Source: Niameybacter massiliensis
Lineage (GTDB): Bacteria > Bacillota > Clostridia > Lachnospirales > Cellulosilyticaceae
Reading direction: 5' to 3'
Assembly (NCBI RefSeq): GCF_001282685.1
Contig: NZ_LN875032.1
Span: 27,593 to 91,592 of the forward strand
Length of the DNA stretch: 64,000 nt
In this document: piece by piece, positions 1-7,926 of the stretch
Numbering within the stretch: position 1 is the first letter of the stretch
How the letters are laid out: the number at the start of each line of letters is the position of its first letter
Notes under the pieces: generated by a model
What the model saw: the letters and a program-made list of their open reading frames with translations, nothing else
Databases searched by the model: none
Told to the model about the DNA's origin: nothing
Translations under genes and position numbers: made by a program

Positions 1-61
1 TTTTATTTATCAAGGCCTACAGCCTTTTCTCAGTGGCGCCTGTGCGCTGCTGACTTGTATT

Positions 62-90
62 AGTATAGGCTATATACTTACATATGTCAA
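62..90 (-). promoter_or_regulatory. Strong sigma-A promoter firing out of the left edge
   Basis: On the minus strand TTGACA (85-90) and TATACT (62-67) are separated by exactly 17 bases, with AT-rich DNA upstream of the -35. Transcription would start near position 54 and leave the window. Near-consensus strength is typical of stable RNA operons, but the gene served is outside the window, so that is inference. Confidence 0.6.
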
Positions 91-196
91 CACCCTTTCT
101 ATAATTTCTTTTTATTTTTAGTTTTTAAGGACACGATGCTATTTTAGAGAATGTTTTCCCTCTTTTTCTCACATCCTAATAGCATATTAAATTAGT

Positions 197-733
197 ATGG
201 GTGTTCATATGATTAAAAGTGGTTTTACATTAAAGAAGTTTATTATATTAGGTATCTTATTTGTAGCTGCTGTAGGTAGCCTTTTGCACTTCCTATATGA
301 TTGGAGTAATCAAAACATCCTAATAAGTTTCATTGCTCCCGTTAGTGAAAGTGTTTGGGAACATTTCAAACTAGGATTTTATGCCTTGCTACTCTATGGA
401 CTTATTACTTACTTCTTTATAAGAGATAAAGTAAATAATTTTATATTTGGCCTATCTCTATCTTCTATTGGTCTAAATGTAAGTATTGGGTTACTTTTCT
501 ATCTCTATAAACTTTTTATTCATCATAGTATTCCCTGGATTGATATTACCTTGTTTATAATAGGTATAATCTTTGCCTTTTTTATCTTATATAAAATACT
601 TGCACTTCCACCTTTACCACCTATCTTTAACTGGATTGGTATCTTTATTATTCTTATTACTATTAGTGGTTTTGTTATTTTCACATTTAAACCACTTACT
701 CGCTTTGATATTTTCAAAGATCCTACTAAATAA
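197..733 (+). CDS. DUF6512-like integral membrane protein
   Basis: A 178-residue hydrophobic protein with about five membrane segments (roughly residues 13-33, 58-75, 82-102, 112-132 and 143-165). Near residue 50 it has the run PVSESVWEHFKL, which resembles the conserved N/S-E-S-V-W-E-H motif I associate with DUF6512 membrane proteins of Firmicutes. No function is known for that family. The start is uncertain: the ATG at 197 has no ribosome binding site, and an in-frame ATG at 209 follows a weak GGGTG. It is a single gene closed by its own hairpin terminator, with no partner to suggest a role. Confidence 0.65.
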   Translation: MGVHMIKSGFTLKKFIILGILFVAAVGSLLHFLYDWSNQNILISFIAPVSESVWEHFKLGFYALLLYGLITYFFIRDKVNNFIFGLSLSSIGLNVSIGLLFYLYKLFIHHSIPWIDITLFIIGIIFAFFILYKILALPPLPPIFNWIGIFIILITISGFVIFTFKPLTRFDIFKDPTK

Positions 734-741
734 GAAATAGC

Positions 742-781
742 AAAAGTCACCTAGTAGTATAATAACCACTAGGTGACTTTT
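742..781 (+). terminator. Intrinsic terminator after the DUF6512 gene
   Basis: Fourteen-base perfect inverted repeat (742-755 with 768-781) just after the stop codon; the arm ends in a short T run. Confidence 0.65.
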
Positions 782-793
782 AGATAACAAAAA

Positions 794-814
794 ACCTCTA
801 TCAATGATAGAGGT
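794..814 (-). terminator. Terminator of the tRNA operon
   Basis: Read on the minus strand, CCTCTATC pairs with GATAGAGG around a three-base loop and is followed by six T. It lies directly downstream of tRNA-Thr. Confidence 0.75.
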
Positions 815-821
815 CGAATGA

Positions 822-894
<73 letters not shown>

Positions 895-929
895 ATATTC
901 AATTTTGCTTATTGCTTTCGCAATAAAAA

Positions 930-1001
930 CTCCCCGAGTAGGGTTCGAACCTACGACCCTTCGGTTAACAGCCGAATGCTCTGCCGCTGAGCTATCGAGG
1001 A
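930..1001 (-). tRNA. tRNA-Asn (anticodon GTT)
   Basis: A 72-base cloverleaf. Acceptor stem TCCTCGA/TCGGGGA has one G-U pair, the anticodon stem TTCGG/CCGAA encloses CTGTTAA, and the T loop has GGTTCGAACCC. The anticodon GTT is Asn, with discriminator G. It is the middle gene of the tRNA unit. Confidence 0.95.
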
Positions 1002-1016
1002 ATATTATAAAGGATA

Positions 1017-1090
<74 letters not shown>

Positions 1091-1125
1091 ATATTGTGTG
1101 TCGCTGTTAAGCACTAGCGACGTGT

Positions 1126-1157
1126 ATTATAATGCCTTAAATCCGGACAAATGTCAA
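1126..1157 (-). promoter_or_regulatory. Probable promoter of the tRNA-Ile-Asn-Thr unit
   Basis: On the minus strand TTGACA lies at 1152-1157 and TATAAT at 1126-1131, a long 20-base spacer. An alternative -10, CATTAT at 1129-1134, gives 17. It lies about 35 bases upstream of tRNA-Ile. Confidence 0.5.
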
Positions 1158-1219
1158 TAGGTTTTTTGAAACTTTTTAACCTTTTTTGTCTAACCATTGA
1201 AAAATAAGGTTTTATGATT

Positions 1220-2083
1220 CTAATTTTTTTCCCATATCCCATAAACAAATCTTTGAGTAACCCAATTGATTTGCTTTTCTTCTAGCATTGCTATCATATC
1301 ATCCCTAACTTTTTTATCTCTTAGTGATAATATTGCTTCATAGTCTGTCATTACTCCACTTTGAAGAATCCAACTGACTAATACTTTAGCTGATGCAAAA
1401 CCGCTAATATGTCTTATTTCTTTACATACATGTGTTTTAAGTTTCATTTTTTCACATTTTTTATTTAGTTTTTTTATATCTGTAGGTAATCCATTAACTA
1501 ATTTCACTGCATTTACCTTATTGTTGTATTTAACAAATAATTTATGATATATATTAACTATTTCTGGAAGAGTATCTCTTAAACTTGTAATAATAAGTAA
1601 TTTCCCCTGTGGCTTTAATACACGAGTACATTCTTCTATGAGAGCATCTAATACTGTTGCCTTATTAGGCCACATACACAAAATGATATCAAATGTATCA
1701 GGTAAACATACTTGTAGATATTGTAGGCTATTTCTATTAATATAGGTCACTTCTTCCCCTAGTATAGCTTTTGCATAAATTATATTTTCCTCATTCCTTT
1801 CAATCAAGGTATAATCTGCATCACTATATTGCTTTTTCAAAATAGAAAGATTTTGACCTCTTCCTCCTGTAACATCTAATATCTGAGCTGGCATATTTAC
1901 ATCTATTAACGCCTCTAACTCTTCTATAACTTTTTCATTATGACGTTCCATCATTTGAATAAATGCAGGCTCATAGCACTCACTTATATTACTATTTGAT
2001 TCTTGCTTTTCTATGTATGCAATTGCTTTTTTATTTTTAGGCTTTTTGCTTATATTTTCATAGATCAAACGTATAATACCCAT
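1220..2083 (-). CDS. Class I SAM-dependent methyltransferase
   Basis: A 287-residue soluble protein. The glycine-rich SAM-binding motif I ILDVTGGRGQNL lies near residues 68-79. The acidic end of strand 2 (TLIERNEENI) follows, and strand 4 reads DIILCMWPN. The order fits the Rossmann-like methyltransferase fold. RVLKPQGKLLIITS near residue 155 is the usual post-motif loop seen in small-molecule and ubiquinone/tocopherol-type methyltransferases. The C-terminal 110 residues are basic and helical and could carry substrate specificity. The substrate cannot be told from sequence. The gene stands alone on the minus strand, isolated from the rubrerythrin gene upstream by a strong terminator. Confidence 0.75.
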   Translation of the reverse strand: MGIIRLIYENISKKPKNKKAIAYIEKQESNSNISECYEPAFIQMMERHNEKVIEELEALIDVNMPAQILDVTGGRGQNLSILKKQYSDADYTLIERNEENIIYAKAILGEEVTYINRNSLQYLQVCLPDTFDIILCMWPNKATVLDALIEECTRVLKPQGKLLIITSLRDTLPEIVNIYHKLFVKYNNKVNAVKLVNGLPTDIKKLNKKCEKMKLKTHVCKEIRHISGFASAKVLVSWILQSGVMTDYEAILSLRDKKVRDDMIAMLEEKQINWVTQRFVYGIWEKN

Positions 2084-2164
2084 CTCAGACTCCTTCTAAC
2101 ATTTAATTAATTCTATCTTATCATTAGTTAGTATTGACTGACAACTTAAGATTGTATACTTTTT

Positions 2165-2218
2165 AACATTATAAAAGGACTACTTTCGAGGGGGCGAAAG
2201 TAGTCCTTTTATAATGTT
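2165..2218 (-). terminator. Strong terminator after reverse rubrerythrin
   Basis: A perfect 24-base inverted repeat (2165-2188 with 2195-2218) around a six-base loop, with T-rich arms. It separates the rubrerythrin gene from the methyltransferase gene downstream and could act on both strands. Confidence 0.85.
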
Positions 2219-2227
2219 CTCTATTTA

Positions 2228-2773
2228 TTATTTACCGAAGTATCTGTTTAATAAACCTTCGAATGCTTTACCGTGACGAGCTTCGTCTTTAGCCATTTCA
2301 TGTACTGTATCATGGATAGCATCTAAGTTTAATTGTTTAGCAAGTGTTGCTAATTCTTTTTTACCAGCTGTTGCGCCATTTTCAGCAGCAACTCTTAACT
2401 CTAAGTTTTTCTTTGTTGAAGATGTAACTACTTCACCTAATAATTCAGCGAATTTAGCTGCATGTTCTGCTTCTTCGTAAGCTGCTTTTTCCCAGTATAA
2501 ACCGATTTCTGGATAACCTTCTCTATGAGCAACACGTGCCATAGCTAAGTACATACCAACTTCTGTACATTCACCTTCAAAGTTAGCTCTTAAACCTTCA
2601 ATAATTCTTTCATCAGCACCTTGTGCTACGCCTACTACGTGTTCGTCAGCCCATACTAACTCACCTGATTGTTCTTTGAATTTGTCAGCACCTACGTGAC
2701 AGATTGGACATTCAGCTGGAGCTGCGTCACCTTCGAAGATATAACCACATACTGTACATACATATTTTTTCAT
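2228..2773 (-). CDS. Reverse rubrerythrin (rubredoxin domain first)
   Basis: A 181-residue cytoplasmic peroxide-scavenging protein. The rubredoxin-like Fe(SCys)4 site is at the N-terminus (C6, C9, C22, C25). The ferritin-like diiron domain follows, with helices carrying [27 protein letters not shown] and [11 protein letters not shown], whose Glu and His residues are the expected diiron ligands. Domain order is the reverse of classical rubrerythrin. In clostridia such reverse rubrerythrins reduce H2O2 and O2 with electrons from NADH or reduced rubredoxin and are PerR-controlled. Here the promoter carries a 7-1-7 palindrome over the start site, shared with ferredoxin 1. AGGGAATTAATTATG supplies the start. 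It is monocistronic. Confidence 0.93.
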   Translation of the reverse strand: MKKYVCTVCGYIFEGDAAPAECPICHVGADKFKEQSGELVWADEHVVGVAQGADERIIEGLRANFEGECTEVGMYLAMARVAHREGYPEIGLYWEKAAYEEAEHAAKFAELLGEVVTSSTKKNLELRVAAENGATAGKKELATLAKQLNLDAIHDTVHEMAKDEARHGKAFEGLLNRYFGK

Positions 2774-2833
2774 AATTAATTCCCTCCATTTAATTATTTT
2801 GATTTTCTAGTTTTATTTGAAATTGTCGTTAAC

Positions 2834-2848
2834 TAATAATTATTATTA
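2834..2848 (-). promoter_or_regulatory. PerR/Fur-like operator over the rubrerythrin start site
   Basis: Perfect 7-1-7 palindrome TAATAAT-A-ATTATTA, beginning seven bases downstream of the -10 box, so a bound repressor would sit on the transcription start. PerR boxes have the form TTATAATNATTATAA; this one is a variant. An almost identical site lies at the same offset before ferredoxin 1. Confidence 0.6.
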
Positions 2849-2855
2849 CATACTT

Positions 2856-2884
2856 ATTGTACTCAACTATTCTGGAATTGTCAA
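2856..2884 (-). promoter_or_regulatory. Promoter of reverse rubrerythrin
   Basis: TTGACA (2879-2884) and TACAAT (2856-2861) with a 17-base spacer on the minus strand. Predicted start near 2849; the leader is about 75 bases. Confidence 0.75.
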
Positions 2885-2934
2885 CTACTTTTTTAATAAA
2901 TTTTATATTAGTAGATTTTTATTTTAAAGTCCAT

Positions 2935-2985
2935 ATAATGAGTAAAAGCGATATTCAAATTTGAAATATCGCTTTTACTCATTAT
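2935..2985. terminator. Terminator after ferredoxin 1
   Basis: Long inverted repeat: 2935-2955 pairs with 2965-2985, with T-rich flanks on both strands. It abuts the ferredoxin stop codon. Confidence 0.75.
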
Positions 2986-2988
2986 GCC

Positions 2989-3183
2989 TTATTCTTCGTC
3001 TATTTCGATTGCGCTTACTGGACAACCATCTTTAGCTTCTTCAGCTTGCTCAACTAAGCTTTCAAGGATATCTCCTTCAATCGCTACAGCTAAACCATCA
3101 TCTTCTATCGTAAAAATTTCAGAACATGTTGATTCACAAAGTCCACATCCGATACAAATATCTTTATCAACTCTTGCTTTCAT
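2989..3183 (-). CDS. Single-cluster [4Fe-4S] ferredoxin (copy 1)
   Basis: A 64-residue acidic electron carrier. Cluster ligands are C10, C13, C16 and the distant C54 followed by Pro, the single-cluster pattern of Thermotoga and Pyrococcus-type ferredoxins; an extra C20 is present. The AGAGG ribosome binding site lies nine bases before the ATG at 3183, inside a longer open frame that begins at 3207, so the shorter start is right and gives the same length as copy 2. Its promoter shares a palindromic operator with the reverse rubrerythrin gene, suggesting it supplies electrons under oxidative or metal stress. The partner is inferred, not shown. Confidence 0.9.
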   Translation of the reverse strand: MKARVDKDICIGCGLCESTCSEIFTIEDDGLAVAIEGDILESLVEQAEEAKDGCPVSAIEIDEE

Positions 3184-3222
3184 ATCAATTACCTCTTCTA
3201 TTTTCATTTAATTATAGTTATT

Positions 3223-3237
3223 TAATAATTACTATTA
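3223..3237 (-). promoter_or_regulatory. PerR/Fur-like operator of ferredoxin 1
   Basis: TAATAGT-A-ATTATTA, a 7-1-7 palindrome with one mismatch, starts seven bases past the -10. It shares TATGTAATA-N-TAATTATTA with the rubrerythrin site. Confidence 0.6.
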
Positions 3238-3244
3238 CATAATG

Positions 3245-3273
3245 ATATTACGCAATCATTTTCTTTTTGTCAA
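3245..3273 (-). promoter_or_regulatory. Promoter of ferredoxin 1
   Basis: TTGACA (3268-3273), 17-base spacer, TAATAT (3245-3250) on the minus strand, the same geometry as the rubrerythrin promoter. Confidence 0.75.
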
Positions 3274-3404
3274 CCTCTTTTAGTATTTTCAATCTGTCTA
3301 GAGGTTTTCCAAGAGTTTCATTGTCTTTGCTCATTTCCTGTTCATATTTTTAGAATATACTAATGGTGACAATGATTTAAATACCTACTTTGAGGAGGCC
3401 CAAT

Positions 3405-4250
3405 TTGAAAAAATTTGCCGTAATTACAGACAGCTGTTGTGATTTAACATTCGCTTCACTTCAACAATATGACTTAACTATGTTTCCTATTCGTGTTATT
3501 TATAAAGAAAAAGAATATCTTGATAAAATTGAAATTTCTTCTGAGGAAATGTATAGCAGATTACATGAAGAAGTACCTACTACTTCTCTCCCAGACCTTC
3601 ATTATTGTGAAAATAAAGTTCATGAACTTAAGGAGCAAGGTTACACTGATTTTATTATCATCACTGTTTCTTCTCAACTTTCAGGTACACTTAATGCCCT
3701 TAGAATATTAAGTGAGCATTTTCCAGACCTCAACTTCCATTTCTTTGATTCACTTACTCTTGGCTATCCACAAGGTGTTATTGCTATGGAAGCTGGAAAA
3801 ATGGCACAATCCGGCGCTAGTTTAGAAGAGGTTTTAGCAAGACTTGAAGACGTACGAAAACGTACTTATGGCTATATTGCTTTAGATACCTTAGAATATC
3901 TAAAAAAAGGCGGTCGTATCGGAAAAGTAACTGCTACAGTTGGTGAATTAATCAAATTAAAACCTATTATTTCATCAAATGATGATGGTGTTTTATATAC
4001 TTACTGTAAAGTACGTGGCAAAAAACAATCATTTGCAAAAGTAAAAGAAATTATCCTTTCTCATTTAGATAAGGGTAAATGTAGTATATGGGTTCTTCAT
4101 GGGGATGCACTACAAGGTGGCACAGACCTTTATGAAATATTAAAAGGACATCCAAATATTAATCACTTATCATTAGAAGTAGTTGGTCCTTCTATGGGTG
4201 TTCATACTGGCCCTGGTGTAGTAGGTTGTGCAATCTTAGAAGAATTCTAG
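3405..4250 (+). CDS. DegV family fatty-acid-binding protein (copy 1)
   Basis: A 281-residue soluble protein of the DegV/EDD fold. These proteins bind a fatty acid, and in FakB the fatty acid is handed to the kinase FakA for phosphorylation. Signature parts are ITDSCCDL at the N-terminus and VSSQLSGT near residues 88-95, the ligand carboxylate and phosphate loop, then LEYLKKGGRIGK near 170. The open frame could begin at a TTG at 3390, but that overlaps the AGGAGG at 3393-3398; the TTG at 3405, six bases after it, is the real start. No fakA-like gene lies nearby. It sits between the two ferredoxin genes on the opposite strand. Confidence 0.87.
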   Translation: MKKFAVITDSCCDLTFASLQQYDLTMFPIRVIYKEKEYLDKIEISSEEMYSRLHEEVPTTSLPDLHYCENKVHELKEQGYTDFIIITVSSQLSGTLNALRILSEHFPDLNFHFFDSLTLGYPQGVIAMEAGKMAQSGASLEEVLARLEDVRKRTYGYIALDTLEYLKKGGRIGKVTATVGELIKLKPIISSNDDGVLYTYCKVRGKKQSFAKVKEIILSHLDKGKCSIWVLHGDALQGGTDLYEILKGHPNINHLSLEVVGPSMGVHTGPGVVGCAILEEF

Positions 4251-4264
4251 AGTAAATATAAAAC

Positions 4265-4300
4265 AAAAAGCGATACTCTATAATTAGAGTATCGCTTTTT
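4265..4300. terminator. Bidirectional terminator between degV copy 1 and ferredoxin 2
   Basis: AAAAAGCGATACTCTA pairs with TAGAGTATCGCTTTTT around TAAT; A/T tails on both sides serve the two convergent genes. Confidence 0.85.
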
Positions 4301-4315
4301 TATAATCTGTATTTC

Positions 4316-4510
4316 TTAATCTTCGTCAATATCAATAGCACTTACTGGACAGCCATCTCTTGCAGCTTCAGCTTCTTCTGTCACATCTTCAGGAATATCT
4401 CCTTCAATTGCTACTGCTAAACCATCATCTTCTAATGAAAATACTTCTGGGCATGTAGCTGGACAAAGTCCACATCCAATACAAGTATCTTTATCAACTC
4501 TTGCTTTCAT
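4316..4510 (-). CDS. Single-cluster [4Fe-4S] ferredoxin (copy 2)
   Basis: A 64-residue paralogue of the ferredoxin at 2989-3183, with most of the sequence identical. The ligands are C10, C13, C16 and C54-Pro, with the extra cysteine C20 also kept. AGGAGG lies six bases before the ATG. Unlike copy 1 there is no matching palindromic promoter; it follows the membrane coiled-coil gene on the same strand by 56 bases and may be read from there or constitutively. The pair thus looks like one stress-controlled copy and one general copy, which is an inference from promoter structure alone. Confidence 0.9.
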   Translation of the reverse strand: MKARVDKDTCIGCGLCPATCPEVFSLEDDGLAVAIEGDIPEDVTEEAEAARDGCPVSAIDIDED

Positions 4511-4566
4511 TGGTTTTCCTCCTAAATAAAAGATTTCTTTGGTTATTATCTCCTATATAGTGGGAA

Positions 4567-6027
4567 TTATACTATTACATTTCCAATGCCAAATAAGGTT
4601 TGTATCGCTAATCTATTTTTTTCAATTTCTACAGCTATATTGTTCTTTTTAAGCTCTAGTTCTTCTATTAAACTTAATGTTGCATCATAATTATTTGTTT
4701 TGCGTATTTCATCAATCTCTTTATTTAACTTATCTATTTCACCATTCTTAGTATTAATTTGAGCATTTGCATCACGTATTTGGTCTTCTAAACCTTCTAT
4801 CTTTATTAATTGTTCTTCGGAGACTTCTGTATAATAAAGCACATTTCCATCAATTCTTCCACCATCATATACTTTAAAACTATGTACTCCTATCTCACCA
4901 ACACTTGAGCGCGTTGTCTTTAATCTTACCTTTTGGGAACTTGGCTTATATGTCCCAAATAACCAACTTTTTTCTGGAATAGCTGCCTCATATTCTCCAT
5001 TTTCGTACTTATCTAAGATATATAAGTCGATTTGTTTATAATTTTTGAGTGTACTTACTTGCTCATTTATATTCGCTGTCTGATCTTGCATTGTTTTTAT
5101 ATCCTTTTGTAAACGTACTATCTGATTTGCTATAACATCTGTTTCTACATCTACAGTTTGTTTCATATTAATTAAGTCAACCTCTTGTAGCTGAATTTGC
5201 TTAAGGGATTCTTGAGACTTTTTAATCATTCCGTAGGCATTTGTAAAGTTTAAATACTCTTGAGCTGTTATAATACGTTTTTTATTAAGGATATCTACCC
5301 ATATGCTTAAAGTCTTTACTTCTATTTCATTAGTTTTAAGTTCATTAGTAAGCGTAGTCTTTACACTTTCTGGTTGAATATAATCAAGAATCTTAACAGA
5401 TATACTTTCAGCATCTCCATTATGAGGGAAATTAAGTAGCTCAAAGATACTTAGTTTGAAGTTCTTTAAAGGTATTCGCTCCCCTTTTAAACTCAATAAT
5501 GTATATAGTGCATCTACAGAATCCTGAGTCAGCTTCGCACTAGCATCAAAGTATTCACTTAATGCACGTTCAAATGTTACATCATCTAACTTTTTCATAT
5601 ATGCCTTTATTGTATCCGTCTTTGTGCCTTGTATGATTACATCAAAGATTTCTTGCTGACTTACAAACTGAATACCTTCAGCATTATATTTTTCAAGAAT
5701 CTTATCTTGACTGGCTGTATCTAAATTTTTAAAATGCTTTTCTAAAAACACACGGCTTACCTCAGATGCATCTTCTACCAAGTATTGTAGACCTTGTTTA
5801 AAATAAAGGTCATCATAATTTTGCTCTTTGGCTTTAGTTAGAATGTTTACTACTTTATCAGGCATATGTTTCATTCTAAAATAAGTAATTTGGAAGAGGT
5901 TCATGTTTATAATAACCAAAACAAATATAAACACCCCTATTACAGAAGGAATGACAACATTTTTATACGTTATAATCCATTGAATAACTTTTTCTTTTAA
6001 CAAGATTAGTTTTTCTCTAAAATTCAT
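4567..6027 (-). CDS. Membrane-anchored coiled-coil protein, unknown function
   Basis: A 486-residue protein I do not recognise. AAGGAG six to eight bases before the ATG at 6027 fixes the start, although the frame is open to 6069. One membrane segment lies near residues 24-46. A helical, TPR-like region of alternating charged and hydrophobic residues runs from about 50 to 270. Two coiled coils, near residues 275-340 and 425-475, flank a small beta-rich stretch (about 350-415). The bulk probably faces outside the membrane, but orientation is not certain. It is upstream of ferredoxin 2 and divergent from the glycine riboswitch. Confidence 0.6.
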   Translation of the reverse strand: MNFREKLILLKEKVIQWIITYKNVVIPSVIGVFIFVLVIINMNLFQITYFRMKHMPDKVVNILTKAKEQNYDDLYFKQGLQYLVEDASEVSRVFLEKHFKNLDTASQDKILEKYNAEGIQFVSQQEIFDVIIQGTKTDTIKAYMKKLDDVTFERALSEYFDASAKLTQDSVDALYTLLSLKGERIPLKNFKLSIFELLNFPHNGDAESISVKILDYIQPESVKTTLTNELKTNEIEVKTLSIWVDILNKKRIITAQEYLNFTNAYGMIKKSQESLKQIQLQEVDLINMKQTVDVETDVIANQIVRLQKDIKTMQDQTANINEQVSTLKNYKQIDLYILDKYENGEYEAAIPEKSWLFGTYKPSSQKVRLKTTRSSVGEIGVHSFKVYDGGRIDGNVLYYTEVSEEQLIKIEGLEDQIRDANAQINTKNGEIDKLNKEIDEIRKTNNYDATLSLIEELELKKNNIAVEIEKNRLAIQTLFGIGNVIV

Positions 6028-6094
6028 ACGTTCTCCTTGTCTCATTATGTTATTGTCTCCATTATACAATGTCTCTTAATTTAACACAATTGTA

Positions 6095-6124
6095 TTGTCA
6101 TTTAGGGTTGTCCTCTGCTATAAT
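6095..6124 (+). promoter_or_regulatory. Promoter of the glycine riboswitch transcript
   Basis: TTGTCA (6095-6100) and TATAAT (6119-6124) with an 18-base spacer, immediately before the riboswitch. Confidence 0.65.
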
Positions 6125-6130
6125 GGTGAC

Positions 6131-6316
6131 AAATCCGGTTGAAGCTTAGTAGAAGAACGTCCTTATGGACTACCGAAGGAGTAACGCTCTCAGGTACTTA
6201 TGTATAAGTGGGACTGCCAAGCTGACGGAACTCTGGAGAGACTTGCGTAAAGCAAGCGCCGAAGGTGCAAGGCATAGCATATATGCTCAAACTCTCAGGC
6301 AAAAGGACAGGGATTC
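6131..6316 (+). ncRNA. Glycine riboswitch (tandem aptamers)
   Basis: The region holds the linker CTCTGGAGAGAC, the core CGCCGAAGGTGCAA (about 6258-6272) and the 3' motif CTCTCAGGCAAAAGGAC typical of the gcvT-type second aptamer. A degenerate first copy comes before it (CTACCGAAGGAGTAACGCTCTCAGGTA). The architecture is that of the cooperative two-aptamer glycine switch. It precedes a sodium/amino-acid symporter, so glycine is the likely substrate of that transporter. Confidence 0.9.
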
Positions 6317-6358
6317 TAATTTTATATTACAATTACATACTTTCCCTATCCCTTTTTA
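6301..6358 (+). terminator. Switchable terminator of the glycine riboswitch
   Basis: AAAAGGACAGGGA at the aptamer 3' end can pair with TCCCTATCCCTTTT at 6342-6355, ending in a T run. The 5' arm is shared with the aptamer's last strand, so glycine binding would hold it open (ON switch). Confidence 0.6.
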
Positions 6359-6395
6359 TGCAGAGTAAAATCTAACATTAAAAGGAGATATCAAA

Positions 6396-7787
6396 ATGGA
6401 ACAACTCACAGTATTTTTAGGTAAAGTCAATGACTTTGCATGGGGATGGCCCCTACTCACGCTTTTATTAGGAACAGGTTTGCTCCTAACAGTAAGACTT
6501 GGTCTTATTCAAATTGTAAAACTTCCAAAAGCTTTAAAACTTATCTTTACAGCAAAGAATCATGGTGCTGGTGATATCAATAGTTTTGGTGCACTTTGTA
6601 CTGCCCTTGCTGCAACCGTTGGTACTGGTAATATCGTTGGTGTTGCTACAGCTATTGCTGCTGGTGGACCTGGAGCATTATTCTGGATGTGGATGGCTGC
6701 ATTCGTAGGTATGGCAACCAAATACGCAGAAGGCGTACTTGCTATTAAATACCGTAAAGTAGATGAAAATGGTCAAATGTCTGGTGGACCAATGTACTAT
6801 ATCTTAAATGGTATGGGTGAAAAGTGGAAACCACTAGCTGTATTCTTTGCTATTAGTGGTGTACTTGTTGCTTTACTAGGAATCGGTACATTTTCACAGG
6901 TTAACTCTATTACAAGCAGTATTAATAACCTTACAGGTATTGCACCTCAAATTATTTCTGTTGTCGTTGCAATTTTAGTAGGTGTCATTGTTATTGGTGG
7001 GATTAAAAGTATCTCTAAAGTATCAAGTAAAGTTGTACCTTTTATGGCAATTTTATATATTTTGGCTTGTGCTATCATCCTTGCACTTAACCTCAAAGCT
7101 ATCCCAGCTGCATTCTCAACTATTATTTCTTCAGCCTTTACAGGTCATGCTGCACTTGGTGGTTTTGCTGGTGCCGTTATGAAAGAAGCTATTAGTAAAG
7201 GTGTTGCTAGAGGAGTATTCTCTAACGAGTCAGGACTTGGTAGTGCACCTATTGCTGCTGCCGCTGCAAAAACACATTGGCCAGCAGAACAAGGGCTTAT
7301 CTCAATGACAGGTACTTTTATTGATAGTATCATCATCTGTACTCTAACAGGTCTTACTCTTGTTATTACAGGCGTATGGTCTACAGATATGAGTGCTGCA
7401 CTTATGACTCAAGCTGCATTTGGTACAGTGTTTGGCAACTTCGGTGCTGCTACTTTATCTATTTGTCTTGTACTCTTTGCTTTTACAACAATTCTTGGCT
7501 GGAACTACTACGGTGAACGTTGTATTGAATTCTTATTTGGCGTAAAAGGTATTGTACCTTACCGTATTATATTCGTTCTTATGGTAGGCCTTGGTGGATT
7601 CCTCAAAATTGCACTTGTATGGACAATTGCAGATATCGTAAATGCACTTATGGCATTCCCTAACTTAATTGCCCTTCTTGCCTTATCTGGTGTAGTGGTA
7701 TCAGAAACGAAGAAATACTTTGAACACCTTAAACAAGAAGAACAGCAAGAAAAAGAACTTAAATCAGCTGATTTAGAAAGCTTATAA
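6396..7787 (+). CDS. AGCS family Na+/amino acid symporter, probably for glycine
   Basis: A 463-residue integral membrane protein of the alanine or glycine:cation symporter family (AGCS/DAACS-type AlsT). It has the family's conserved TALAATVGTGNIVGVATAIA near residues 70-89 and SGGPMYYI near 130, plus FSNESGLGSAPIAAAAAKT near 275, within about ten to eleven membrane segments. The length is normal for the family. AAAGGAG lies seven bases before the ATG. The upstream glycine riboswitch makes glycine the best guess for substrate; alanine is possible. Import coupled to sodium is family knowledge. The gene ends in its own terminator. Confidence 0.9.
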   Translation: MEQLTVFLGKVNDFAWGWPLLTLLLGTGLLLTVRLGLIQIVKLPKALKLIFTAKNHGAGDINSFGALCTALAATVGTGNIVGVATAIAAGGPGALFWMWMAAFVGMATKYAEGVLAIKYRKVDENGQMSGGPMYYILNGMGEKWKPLAVFFAISGVLVALLGIGTFSQVNSITSSINNLTGIAPQIISVVVAILVGVIVIGGIKSISKVSSKVVPFMAILYILACAIILALNLKAIPAAFSTIISSAFTGHAALGGFAGAVMKEAISKGVARGVFSNESGLGSAPIAAAAAKTHWPAEQGLISMTGTFIDSIIICTLTGLTLVITGVWSTDMSAALMTQAAFGTVFGNFGAATLSICLVLFAFTTILGWNYYGERCIEFLFGVKGIVPYRIIFVLMVGLGGFLKIALVWTIADIVNALMAFPNLIALLALSGVVVSETKKYFEHLKQEEQQEKELKSADLESL

Positions 7788-7794
7788 ATAGATT

Positions 7795-7824
7795 AAAAAG
7801 GACTGTTAAAGCAGTCCTTTTTTT
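7795..7824 (+). terminator. Terminator of the symporter gene
   Basis: AAAAAGGACTG pairs with CAGTCCTTTTT around TTAAAG, ending in seven T. Confidence 0.85.
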
Positions 7825-7926
7825 ATGTCTAGAAATATTCTTTTCATCAACCCTTCATTTTTGTGGTATGTCATCCCTAGGCCTGAATAGAATAGTATTA
7901 AGATCTTATTGTAAGGAGTGGATAAC

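Noticed and set aside
6165-6368. Open frame of 67 codons in the glycine riboswitch
   Set aside because: No ribosome site; the region is fully explained by the riboswitch and its terminator.
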